From Plecoglossus altivelis (lineage: Eukaryota; Chordata; Actinopteri; Osmeriformes; Plecoglossidae), in assembly GCA_036571765.1 (NCBI GenBank), contig BROE01000015.1, forward strand, positions 6,898,114 to 6,962,113: DNA of 64,000 nt. Reading direction: 5' to 3'. Each line of letters begins with the position of its first letter. Positions within the stretch are counted from its first letter, which is position 1. Shown here one piece after another: positions 12,001 through 23,400 of the stretch. Below the pieces are notes generated by a model. The model did not search any database and was not told where the DNA came from. It worked only from the letters and a program-made list of their open reading frames with translations. The position numbers were made by a program, and so were the translations under genes.

Positions 12001-13820
12001 CCTTGTATATAAGACAATGTAATTAATACATACATAACTCAGGGAAAGATGGATTTTTTTATTGAACAAATGCACTTACTTTGTCGTAGTGTCTCATCCT
12101 TGCCAATATGTTTGAATATTTTATGGTAATGGAGATTGGTCTTGGACATCTGTAACAGACAAAACATGTTTCAATACAGCAAACCTTGAAACAGTATTTC
12201 AGATCAAGGCATTAAACGCTTATTATGGTTTATGCAATGAGACTGTAAAAACGACGGTATCTGTTTGTGTTCATCTATATAAGAAAGTCAAAAGATACTA
12301 TCCTGAAATATTCAAGTTATTGACATTCTAGTGACTCTTAGTGACATTCTAACAATTTTCTTTACAACTTTAAAATGTATTTCATGGCACAAACCTGACT
12401 GGATTTTTTCCTTGCAATCTTGGTTTCACTGTCACTTGGATTTTGAATTAGGGAAGGCAGTTCAGCAGCTTTCGATCTGAAAAGTATGATATTCAAAAAC
12501 ACGTTTCAGTATGCCCATACCGTTCCAAACATCAGAACACAAACAATGAAGACTTGTGGTCCTGCCACGCATACAGCACTATTTGACCTAGGCTCCAACC
12601 ATTATGGTTACGTAACGTAAATATATTGACACAGCAGCAGTAAGGTTTAAACCTAAACATACAACTTAGCCAAGCTTACGTCTGCTTGTTTAGTGTCGTT
12701 TGTTTGTGCAGTTTAGATGAATGTCACTTTGTTAGCAAAAAGAAAAACAGACTTGACTTTTCAAAACCGTACTAACAGAGGTCAAAACACAGACTACGGA
12801 TGTGCTTGATTAACTGAAATCTACGACTATTACAGCATATGGGTCTTGTGTATGAATAGGTCAATGATATCCGAGATCTGCAACACAGCGACAACGCTTC
12901 TTGTTCAAAACAGACGTCTCTTTTCAGGTGACCTCTGTTTTACCTCACGGGAGGCGGTTTCTTCCTTCCGTCCAACTCCCACTCCAAGTCCAAAGACTGC
13001 AGCGGGTCCCCATGCTTGCCGCTCCGTCTCGGCCTATCCTCACCTCCATTCTCCGTCTCTGACCTGCAGATGTAGGCACAAGGACGGTGTGAATGTGTAA
13101 AGTATCGCCTCTCAGAACAAACTTTTCTGATATATACTAGTAACCCTACCCATCACGGCCCCAACTGTAGCCAAAGATGGGAGACCTTTATGCGGCAGTT
13201 ATACAGTAAACAACGATAATAGCTCATTATCACAACAATCTCATTTGTTGACAAAATAATCGTGGCAATAGTTTCACTTTTGCGGGGGGTTTTTCTATAA
13301 ACAGGACTGCAGATCTACAACAAAACGTAAAGTAAAATGCACGAAAAAGGAATGGGCTAGAGGTTTCAACTTGACTTAATCTTTACAGTCCAACATTCTC
13401 CAAAATCTCAAGGACTCAACACAAAGAGCTAGCAGCATCTGCTGCTGCTTAGTTGGAACAATGCACGCAACAACAGTACTCGTCCTTCGTTTCACTTACT
13501 AATACTTAGTCACAAAGTTACATGAACAAAACAACAACATAATAATAACATAGACAAGTAGTTGCAGCAAACGCGATCGAACGCAAAATCGTTGACAAAT
13601 AAGAAGTAAACGGTAACGTTATATGTCAATTACACAGTAGTGACTTCTAAAGCTAGCTAGCAAAGTTGGTCAAAGAGGCCCTGTGTGTTATTCCAACTTA
13701 CGTGGACAGGATCCCCCGGCCTGAATCTTTTCTGGCGACAGGTTTGACCGACTTTGTAAATTGTTCTGGTGTGGATAACGGGGTACGGGTTCTTTCGGGC
13801 TGTTCGGCGGTTAGAACCAT
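9021..13820 (-). CDS. gramd2b: GRAM domain-containing protein 2B (GRAMD2B/GRAMD3)
   Basis: This is a GRAM (PH-like, lipid-binding) protein with a C-terminal membrane anchor. It belongs to the GRAMD family of ER proteins that act at membrane contact sites; GRAMD2B itself is less studied. Thirteen coding exons (minus): 13820-13702, 13063-12944, 12476-12395, 12149-12080, 11835-11732, 11638-11543, 11444-11373, 11220-11140, 10837-10726, 10122-10051, 9831-9741, 9557-9462, 9180-9021. Phases match throughout: 1275 nt, 424 aa, against about 432 in human. The GRAM domain is at about residues 108-221 (CALQKDILYQGKLYVSDNWI, KKTKTAILVPNALVI, HVFVSFLSRDATFKLLKS). A Ser-rich linker follows (SSGSQTPDY), then a membrane segment at about 330-352 (LLLVYLFLVSILVL) and a helical tail with ELSANLFRLEKVC, as in GRAMD2B. 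The start is chosen because an in-frame TGA lies 33 bases upstream (13851-13853). An out-of-frame ATG at 13854 overlaps it. The exon at 10122-10051 is the least certain; its acceptor was picked by phase. GRAMD2A is the alternative. Confidence 0.93.
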
Positions 13821-14020
13821 TTCGCGAGGGACTGCTTTGGTTGGCCTCCCTCATCTATTCCCCCTCTCCACAACCAGTAAAGTCGGTCGGGGTTTAGGCA
13901 TCGACCGAAGCTGTACGGGCTTGGTTTAAATTTGAGGAGACCGTTCGACACTACCCAGGAAGCTTGGTGGAGGTGGAGTCGGAGGCAGGGAGGGGGAGGC
14001 AAGCTGATGCTCGCAATCTG
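13821..14020 (-). promoter_or_regulatory. gramd2b: gramd2b 5' leader and probable promoter
   Basis: GC-richer sequence than its surroundings, directly upstream of the gramd2b start, with several CpGs. An upstream ATG at 13854 is out of frame with the main start and overlaps it, which could dampen translation if it lies in the mRNA. No TATA box is obvious. Confidence 0.35.
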
Positions 14021-15084
14021 CGGATAAAAGTAAGAAGTTTCTCTCTTTGACCATGTTGTAATCGCTGTTACACTTTCACATGAATGCAATTCACATAGCA
14101 TATTTGAGACTTAATATCATTTGTATTTTTTGTGTTGTTTTTCAGTGAAAATAACCTTTCCAGTAACCTTCAACAAATTGTTTTGTCGGACCGCAAGGTC
14201 TTCTTATAACCAGCAGAGGGCAGCAAATAACAAGACGTCAAACGAAATCGAGTCAGTAGGTAGTCAAATCGTCACTTGCTTACATAATTTTCGCATCCGT
14301 ATTAAAGACATTTCGGATTTTCAACGAATACGTTGCCCAGAGACATAACAACTAGCTATAGCTGTTGTTGCGTTTAGTTCAGAGCCATTGCAAGTTTGTA
14401 AACAAATATATCCCACGTGCTTTTCTTCTTTGTGTATTACGGGCGTTCAATGTACACTTAGCAACAGTAGCGCCACCTACTGGAGGGGAGTGTTTGAGAT
14501 CTGCCCACGTCGTCCTTATATATTTCATGCATCTAAAGCGTTTATTTGGCTTTTCTAATAAATTTAACTCGCAGCTGGCCAACCAGCGTCTACACATCGT
14601 TGTAATGCGATGTATTTAAATAAATACAAATCAAACGCCCAAAAGAAAACGTTTTCTGTGACATTGACTACTCTTAATAACTTCAATGTAAAATCAATCA
14701 GACTTTAGAAAATCCAATTTTCTACCTACCTAAACAATTCAGTGAATAACAATGACAAATTGAAACAACCAATAAGACAAAAATGAAACAATGTTTTTTG
14801 GTAAGCAATTAAATAATTATTGCTTACCAGAAAATATTCACACAGAATAAGGTTAAGTAGCAGTTTCTACAGTCAATGTAATAAATGGAACATGATTTAT
14901 CAGCATACAAAACGGTACATGCTGTATCTGGGGTGCCTACCGCTACAACTACTCTCAGGTACTCATTTAGTCCCATGACTCCATACTCTGTCCTTAGTCT
15001 AGGAGTCGCTGTTGTGAACCTGAATGAAGGAAGTAGGAGGGAGGGGGGGAGGGGGGCAAAGAGGGAAAAATGGCTTGTCAGAGT

Positions 15085-15250
15085 TCATTAAGTATCCAGG
15101 GAACAATGGCAGAGCCGGCAATGCAGGTTGCAGCTAGCTGGCCTGCCATTAATCATGGCTGACAAGGAACCAGGGTTAAAGGTGGGAGAGCTGCCAGCAA
15201 CTCTGTAAGTGATTATAGTGCCTTTCTCACCGAGCAACGGGCAAGGGAGA
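15085..15250. promoter_or_regulatory. candidate conserved non-coding element
   Basis: A complex, repeat-free block with ttaatcatggctgacaagg-type homeodomain and AP-1/MAF-like motifs, non-coding in all frames. It resembles vertebrate developmental enhancers in composition. This is inference from texture only; alignment with other fish is needed. Confidence 0.3.
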
Positions 15251-15839
15251 AACGTGGAGGATAGAAGTTAAACCCGCCAGGCCCTGTTTCAGTTTACAGA
15301 AGGACACCCCCACCCCACCCACCACCCCCCCATCCCCAAAAGAAATGGTCACGCTACACATCCAGAGAACATATCAAACTGTCCGAACACACATAACATT
15401 TGTTGTGATTCCTGTCCATCACAACTAATTCAAATCTCTGACCGATGGGACTGCTTTGCTATCTGCCAACCACTGTAACACATGTGCAGCTAAAGGCAAA
15501 CGCAATCGACCGTGCCTAGTTGCTCTTTTGGCTGTGTCTTCAACAGACCAGGGCATGAGTCGCACATTGCCATAGAGGCCCCCAGCACAATAGTAACAAA
15601 AGCACAATAAACAAAGAGTTTAATTTGATCAATCAGCATCGCTTGACTTGTCCTTTCTGCTCTTATTTTGAGAGTGGGACCTTTCCCCCTCCGTCCGTCC
15701 GTCCGCTACAGGGAACCATCCCCATATAGATGCGTCAGACCTCCTCAGTGGCTGTCAGCTTTTTCCACCTTTAGAAAAACAGAAAAAAAGCAAAAGAGTA
15801 GATAGAAAGAGAAGGGGGGGAAGAGAAAAAAGCCAAATG

Positions 15840-16020
15840 GAGCCAGTGACTGGGGTAGATTGAAGGCCTGTTAAGTGCTCTGCTTGAAAGCATGTCTGGC
15901 CTCATTAGCTGTCAGTTGTAACAATACTGAACTGGCAGTGAAGACAGGTTGGAGTCCCGTGGTCATAAATCACTTCCTGACAGCCGCCTGACAAGCTGGG
16001 AACCCCTACACACGCAGGAG
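15840..16020. promoter_or_regulatory. candidate conserved non-coding element
   Basis: Non-coding and repeat-free, with ggcctcattagctgtcagtt and cttcctgacagccgcctgac; these give ATTA and TGTCA (TALE/homeodomain-like) motifs close together. Its position between gramd2b and znf703 would suit a znf703 enhancer. Confidence 0.3.
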
Positions 16021-17450
16021 AGCCAGAGAACCCTCTCGTTTCTTGACACTGCACAGGCACACCTTTAGACACGAAACACGGAAGGCATCAAAGCATTGCC
16101 ATTGCCCAGATTTGGGGCGGCGAGGAGGGGGGGGGGGTTACGTGTGTGTGTGTGTCATGAGGCGTCTGTCGGGTTGACGAGCTGCTGTGCGAATGACTGG
16201 TGCGGGGCGGCGGGGGTGAAGGGCGTGGCCCCGCGGGTCATTAATCACGGCCCCTGACATGCAGAGCAGGAGGCAGCCGCCCCGCCCCCCACCCCCCCCT
16301 CATGCACACAGCTGCCACGACACACTGGCCGCACAGGGAGACGTGGTTCGTCCTGAAGCCCCAGCTCTCCAGGCCTGTGGCTCTGGCCCATCTGACCGCC
16401 TCAGTGTTCCAGTCAGTCACTGGCCTGGGTGGCTGTCAGACCTCTTCCTCTTTCCCCGTGGCTCCTCCTGCTCCTTTCATCCTCCTCGGGTGAATTCGTC
16501 CGGTGATTCACGTCTGCTTTGCTGATCCTATTGTCCTTCATTGGTTTGTTTGCGTGGTTGTTTTAATCGGATCTCGTCGATTAATCATAGTTCATTATGT
16601 TCTGGTATCGTACAACTTAAAACCGATAACTTTTAAAAAACCTAAATATTGGACTAATTTTATCTCAGAGAGGTGCGATTATTTGTATGATTGTATTGAT
16701 TTTCTTTAAAGAGCCTTGAACTGTCTTATTAATGTCTTATTATTGTTATTTTCTTTTCGTTTAGTTTTTCTGGCGAAATGAATCAAGCGAGGTTGAAATG
16801 ACGATCCCAGCGTACTTCCCTCGCGTTTGTTGCGTCTAAACCGCAGTTCTTCTCGCCTTGTCAATCATTTTGCAGTTCAGGCAACAATTACCATTGGGGT
16901 TCATCCCACTTTGAAAAAGCCAGACTTAACGCGATTGTAAACGTGAGAGATGAAGAGTAATGTGGCATCTCATTCCTGTTCCACTGACATGACATCATCC
17001 AGACATGCAGCTGCTTGACTAATGAAATAAACCCGTTTTGAGACGCTGTTTCATCATTCACAGCTAGTAAATCATCGGGTCCAGGCGTAGAAAAGGCGTT
17101 GAAAGCTGACTCGCTATCAACTTTTCAACATGACTTGGAAAGCATCTGGTATTTCCAAGGACCTTTGCCCAAAAACCTTTCACGCAGGTCTTATAAAGAT
17201 TTCTTTTTATATGTTATATTTATATCCAAGCGTGTTCTGTTCTGTATGTTATTATGTCCAATAGGAAATGTTTCACTGCGGTCTGTTTTATGTAGAGATC
17301 AACGAAAAGCATTCTATATTTCACACCACATAAACACACACATTACTCTGACTTAGCCTGGACTAATGTTGTTCAATTTCCTCCCACGGTCTCTCATTCC
17401 AGTGAATCAAAATGATCCAACCATACCACACCTTGCCTTTTTCCTCTCAG

Positions 17451-17527
17451 AAAGACACACACATACACACATACACACAATATGCCACACACACACACAC
17501 ACACACACATACACACAGTATGCCACA
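17451..17527. repeat. (CA)n microsatellite
   Basis: Two CA arrays separated by a repeated atatgccacac/gtatgccacac spacer, so the array has partly expanded as a larger unit. Confidence 0.9.
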
Positions 17528-17693
17528 CACAGGGCCTGCCATAAATCAGTAGAAGGGATCAGGTCCAGTGGTTAGACTAAACAACAGTGTTTGAGTGGAT
17601 TTGCTCTCCCTCATTAATCATCCTGACAGAGTGAAAACACATTTCCCCTTTAATGACTGTATTTGGGTAATCATGTCTGCCACTTTCTGGGTG

Positions 17694-17752
17694 CCTCTCT
17701 CTCTCTCTGTCTCTCTCTCTCTGTCTCTCTGTCTCTCTCCCTCCCTCTCTCT

Positions 17753-17783
<31 letters not shown>

Positions 17784-17800
17784 GCTCTCTGTCTTTGGTC
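17694..17800. repeat. (CT)n polypyrimidine tract
   Basis: An imperfect CT array of about 105 bases with ctgtctct and ccctccct variants. The open frame across it encodes only Leu/Ser/Pro repeats. Confidence 0.9.
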
Positions 17801-19114
17801 CGTCTACTGTCTCTTATGTCTTAGTGGGCCTGGATTTTAGAACAATAAACATCTATAGGCTGGAAATAAGCTTTCAAATGAGGTTTGAAATATCAGCGAT
17901 AACGTGTCATTGAGGTATGGATTTGTAAAGCGAGAGGGAGTCCAGACCTTTCCAAGGCTGCGATATGGTGCCTGCTACGGCCCATTAGGAAAGCTTACGT
18001 TCACGCAGCGGTTGAATAAACGTCAAGGAATGAGAGAATGTGGCTAGGAGGCTCTCAGATGCAGAAGGCAGGAGATGTTGTGGCCCCCACGTGCTGCCAA
18101 GCCACCGGGTGACCCCGCCAGCCTCCGGGGCCACTCCATCCCCTGCCAAAGCACGTTTTTTCCGCGAGCGACCCCCACCCACCCCCCACTTGCGTGATGC
18201 ATGGAAGCTGACAAGCAGGCTAGGATCCCTCCCAGCCAAGGCGGATCAAAACCAGCTGCGGCCGTGCGCATTAGCAAAGTAACCGTAATTGCCCAATGCC
18301 CTCTTGTGCACTACTGAACTCGCTCTGTCCGCGTTTTCCCCTGACAAGCAAGCCCTGGAAAGCCGGAGGGAAGGGAGACGAACCCAGAGCGGGAGACGGA
18401 GTCAAAGTGGGTCCATGAGTGCCGCATTTGGTCATAAAAGTGCAAGGCCAGGTTAATTTATGGTTGGATGTGGGTAATTAACCTCAGCATGCCATGATGG
18501 ATTGGAGTATCGTGTTTTTTTATAGAGCTTTCTCGGTGTGTACTTAGAAGGAGGGGTTGGGAGCGTGGTGAGCTTGAAAAGTGTATTTTTCAACATTTTT
18601 TTCTCCCCCCCGTCTGTGGGTGAATGTAAGTAATGGCTGCACAGTGGTTTCGAAACATCAATCCAATGTGTCTCACATCTGCGCGCCCTTTTATTTTTGG
18701 ATGGCTTGGAAAGCGCTCTCGAGAAGGATGAGTGATGAAGTGATGAAGTTGGAGGGCGGAAGAGAGAACGAGAGCACACAGAGACGAGTTAGTCTGAGGG
18801 AAGACGTTTGTGATCTCTTTTAGAACTCCACAAGGAAAGGGGGAAAAAAAATCAGCCTGGGAGGAAGCATGAAGAGAAAACTCAGATTTGTGCCTCTTAG
18901 ACCTCCTTGTGCCTCTTAGTTCTTTGCAGTTTCTTGGCTCAAACAGGATTAATTCATAATCCTGCTGTAGCTGGAAACCTTTGAGCTGGCAAAACACTCC
19001 CGTTTTGTTTCAAACGCCATCGAAAGCCATGAAGCAATACGACATGAAGGGGTGGATTTAGAACGTTTTCAAACTCGTTTGCTTTCAACGCTTTCTGAAA
19101 ACGCACTTTCAGCT

Positions 19115-19308
19115 CCAAGTCTACGCGGTCTAGATCCAAGTCTACACGGTCTAGATCCAAGTTTACACGGTCTGGATCCTAGTCTACACAGTCTACATTC
19201 AAGTCTGTACGGTCTACATTCAAGTCTTCACGGTATACATCCAAGTCTACACGGTCTAGATCCAAGTCTACACGGTCTAGATCCAAGTCTACACGGTCTA
19301 GATCCAAG
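19115..19308. repeat. 21-bp minisatellite, about 9 units
   Basis: Tandem units of 21 bp starting ccaagtctacacggtcta. The outer units are nearly identical and the middle ones diverged. Because 21 is divisible by three, the array is open in several frames and gives a false protein with a repeating His-Gly-Leu-Asp-Pro-Ser-Leu pattern. Confidence 0.9.
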
Positions 19309-21884
19309 GCTGTTTCTCTTCTCGTCCTTTCTATTAGATGCAGTTGGAATCAGAAAACTACGAAAGGCCTCTAATCCTAACGCCTGCCTGTCCGTCTCTC
19401 CTCAGTCTCCTCCCTCACGTCCAGTTCTCTCTCTCCTCCTCCTCCCAGTTCCGGTTGATGGAGAGGTTGAGACTTGTTGTGAAATGAAGGAGCTGTTCCG
19501 CACTCTGTCATCATTAATCACAGGGCCTGTCATCTGTCCACCCAGGACTCCCATAGGCCAACCATAGCAGGAGGCGGACCAGCCCAATCCTCACACTGCT
19601 ACAAGGAACACAGGAAGCAGTGTGTTGTGTGAGCATACTCTAAACCCTTTTCCCTTCCTCAGTCCTCAAACTGTTTCAGATGAGCGTGCTAGGCCTCTGG
19701 ATTATATGCAGCACATGCTTGCCAGAAGCCTAGCGGTTAAAGCGTGCGAGTGTTGATGTCTGCCATAAACATTAGCCAGACGCGAGATGGATGGACAGAG
19801 TGATTGATGAGGGCCGAAAGGAGAAGAAAGGAATGATGGATGGATCAGATAAATGAGTAATGGATGAGTAAAAGTGAAATGGAAAATGGAGAACTGTATT
19901 CATTTCTCCCCCTTGACAAGATGGAGAATCTTTCTAATCCAATTTCGTACGTTGCCTCGGGTTAATGGTTTAACTTGTTCTTTTTACTGAATAACTCCAG
20001 TTTTTGGGACATTTCTGTGTGTATCACAAACAACAGAACCGTTACATGTGTGTCCTTTAGGTGGCGACACAAACCCCTTTCCATCCGGAGAAAAGTGAAC
20101 GTAGACAGAAAAACAGAAGCCTATATCCTGGAAGTAGACGCTCTCGTTACTCAGAATCGAGTTCATTTATCTTCTCGGAATTTAAACCAGTAATCCCAGT
20201 TGGTAATGGAGAGATGACATCACTTCACCTCAGAGTTGTCACACTGCTGTCTGGGGCATGTACCCAACCTGATTGCTCTCATTAAAAACAGCTACTTAAA
20301 CATGTCCTGGTCTATTATCTGGGCCAAACACGCGCACGGCGCACCTGAGGAAACCTGAAACCCAGAGTAGGTCGATCTTTTCCTGCCCAACTCCTAACTC
20401 AGATACGCCGGCCACAGTGTCTCGGATCATTCAAACAGGAGCAGGTGCTCGTCTTACCGTGGTGTCAGGGTGTTTTGACCCTTGTGGATCCCCTGTCAGA
20501 GCAGTGAGTGACCAGTACGGGTCATCCACACTCTGCCAAGGGCCTCCCAATGTCACGCAGCCAGGAAATGGCATATTACCACTGCCAGTCACAAGGCCGC
20601 GGAGGTAACCTGAGAGATGGACAGGGCCTTATCCGGGGCACGTCAGGACAGCAGCGCTTTAGCTCTGATGCCTATCTGATGTCCTTTGGAGCCAGACTGA
20701 CTCCGACTCCAACCTCTCATGGGGGGGGGGGAATGTCCTGCAAAAGTGTTCTGTCGGTTAATAAGTCCTCTGAACATGAACATTGTGGGTTTGTTTCCGC
20801 CTGGTTTTGATCAAATACTCCTACGTGTTTCTACGTCTAACCCCATGTGATCTGGAGATCGTTTACATTTTTCAAGGCACGCTAAACACTACTCTTATGT
20901 GTTTCCTAAAAACGTCTAACCTGATGTGATCTGACGATTGTTTAAATGTTTCAAGGCACACTAAGCTCTCAGTTATTGTAGCTAGGATGAACAATCTCAG
21001 TGTGTAAAATGCACACACTGCATTTGCACACCAAGTATTGTGAGACCGGAGCCCTGCCCACTCATCCAAAACGAGCGAACCCTATTCCATCAGGTGAGAC
21101 AGTATTTCCTGCATAGCTGAGGAGTGAGAGCCAAGCCTTCGCGGTCTCCCCTCTGTCCGTTGTGTGTTGGCTCTGTGAAACACAAGCTGAGGTAAAGCAC
21201 ACCCTAAACCATCAATCACCCCATTCTGTCTGGGGAACAATAGTGCTTGGCGTGAACCTCACGCTACATCAAAGACTGCTCGCAGATGGACTGAGCCCTA
21301 TGTTCACTTTCCACTGCTCTGCACTCGTATTTTATCTCCGCGAGACAGAATTCACTGCTGAATCGTGATGGACCCAGACAGCAGCTTTACACATTATTTA
21401 GAAAACATCAATTTAACCTATGAATTTGACCGATACGTGATTTGTTTTTCCATGTCAAAGATTTAATGAAGCATGAATAGAACCATAGCTAGACAATAAA
21501 TTATTTCGTGCACAAGAACATAATACCCAATCTGGCCCATCGACTTCCTGTCAGCATCCTGGAGCTCAAAGCAGTCCGTGTCAGCAGTGATGATTGAGTA
21601 CAACCCTCTCAGTATCACACAGGACAGCGGTCCACAGAATCAATAATGATGTTCCTGTGTTTGTCTCCAGAGAAACATGCACATGCTCAATGTGTTCTCC
21701 GGGAGTGACAGAGTGAGCTTGAAGTCATTTGTCTATGGTCGGACGTATGTGTTCTCCAACCACACTTAAGGGCTATCCAAGTGGCTCTAGTGATCGTATG
21801 GTGCAGGCTGAAATAGTTTAGTTGATTCGAAACCAATTCGTTTGAGAAATGAAGACAATCAAGGTATAAATATAGTCATTGTCA

Positions 21885-21890
21885 TTTATT
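21885..21890 (-). terminator. znf703: candidate znf703 poly(A) signal
   Basis: Plus-strand tttatt gives AATAAA on the minus strand, about 1.5 kb downstream of the znf703 stop and followed by AT-rich sequence. Confidence 0.45.
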
Positions 21891-22464
21891 AAACAAAATA
21901 TGACCTCCCCTTTCAACGGCTAGCACTGCCATCATTGACTTTTAGTAGTTTTCAACTCTCTCCCTTACACAAGGGCTTTCGCCCAAATACTTCACACAAA
22001 AATATCACATCTCCGTTAACTGTTCATTTTCTGTACATATCCAAAACCAAGAAGCTAGTAACCGATGTGACATGCACATTCATTCTTCCGAGCCCCAACA
22101 TGAAAACAATGTGACGAGATAAAATATATCTTTTTGTATATGCTTCACTGATTTTTGTCAGGGGGCATTCCACAGATCCGGTTCTTAACTGGTAAATGAT
22201 ATGGCTGCAATACAGAAATTACAGGGGTGGAGTTGGTAGGGGGGGGAGCGGGGGAGAACAATGCATTGTAATAGTAAACTTGAAAGCCAAGCGCTCAAAA
22301 TAAATACAGCTCCTCAGTTGGAAAGAAACGAATGTTGGAAACGAAAACAAATGTCAAACCAGGATTGACCCACTCGGTACGGCGTCCATGCATCTAGCTG
22401 CGCTGCCCCACCTCCCTTTATAGTGCAGCCCTGTGGAAAAAAAGGTTATTGCCATGCCTGTCAC

Positions 22465-22719
22465 ATCACCTATCTCCACACAGCAATCACTATTCTCAGC
22501 ATGACCGTCCGACATTCGAGACTGTAAACATCGCAGCCCAGCAGAAGCTATCAGCCAGCCCAGTTTGTGGTGCTGTGGTCTCGCTGTAGTATTCTACTGA
22601 CTGCCGGTCCGGTCCGGCCCAGATCAGCCCTGCCCAATCCAGTTGTGTCCAGTTATTTGCGAGTGACCGTATCCGGGCAGTCTGCAGCCGCACAAGTGGC
22701 CCCCACCTCTCCCCCCCCC
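22465..22719. repeat. left copy of a gap-flanking duplication
   Basis: About 255 bases that recur at 22928-23186 with many one-base insertions and deletions, for example gtaaacatcgcagcccagc here against gtaacatcgcgccagc there. The indel pattern resembles uncorrected long-read error in overlapping contig ends. Confidence 0.8.
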
Positions 22720-22913
22720 NNNNNNNNNNNNNNNNNNNNNNNNNNNNNNNNNNNNNNNNNNNNNNNNNNNNNNNNNNNNNNNNNNNNNNNNNNNNNNNNN
22801 NNNNNNNNNNNNNNNNNNNNNNNNNNNNNNNNNNNNNNNNNNNNNNNNNNNNNNNNNNNNNNNNNNNNNNNNNNNNNNNNNNNNNNNNNNNNNNNNNNNN
22901 NNNNNNNNNNNNN
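22720..22913. other. assembly gap (N)
   Basis: 194 unknown bases, entered from the left through a run of C. It lies in the predicted znf703 3' untranslated region, not in coding sequence. Confidence 1.
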
Positions 22914-22927
22914 GGAGATTTTCACCA

Positions 22928-23186
22928 ATCACCTATCCAATCCAGCAAAATCACGTATTCCCAAGCATTAACCGTACCGACTTCGAGACTGTAACATCGC
23001 GCCAGCAGAAGCTATCAGCCAGCCCAGTTTGTGGTGCTGTGGTCTCAGCTGTAGTATTCTACTGACTGCCGGTCCGGTCCGGCCCCAGATCAGCCCTGCC
23101 CAATCCAGTTGTGTCCAGTTATTTGCGAGTGACCGATCCGGCAGTCCTGCAGCCGCACAAGTGGCCCCACCTCTCCCCCCCTCCCC
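22928..23186. repeat. right copy of a gap-flanking duplication
   Basis: Noisy repeat of 22465-22719. Its first 55 bases are the most diverged and the rest is close to identical. It continues into a CCCTCC-rich tract at 23170-23213, like the C run where the left copy stops. Confidence 0.8.
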
Positions 23187-23400
23187 TCCCTCCCCCTCCC
23201 CTCCCCCCTCCCCTCTGAATGAGAACTCAAGAGGGGCAGACCCCCTGGTGGTTTCACTGGGCATGGACAGACGCTGCCATATCATCTCTGCTGAAACCAG
23301 CAGACTCCTTGGCCTCCAAACTGGGGAAGCTGATTTAGGCTGCGTGGCCTGTCCCGCCTGAGTAATGTTAGGACAAACACTGGAATGGATTCCGCGTGGC

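Larger units (their letters stand above)
14021..21869. other. intergenic region between gramd2b and znf703
   Basis: I found no exon with convincing splice borders and family similarity over this 7.8 kb. It holds two candidate conserved non-coding blocks, CA and CT arrays and a 21-bp minisatellite, listed separately. The rest is unique sequence of mixed composition with nothing I can name. Confidence 0.5.
21870..23400 (-). other. znf703: predicted znf703 3' untranslated region, with gap and duplicated ends
   Basis: This runs from the znf703 stop to the candidate AATAAA. It includes a 194-base N gap and two near-identical copies of about 255 bases, one on each side. The true length is therefore uncertain and is probably shorter than shown. 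Confidence 0.45.

Noticed and set aside
19052..19567. 171-codon frame with a repeating Leu-His-Gly-Leu-Asp pattern
   Set aside because: Produced by the 21-bp minisatellite, whose period keeps the frame open; no sign of translation.
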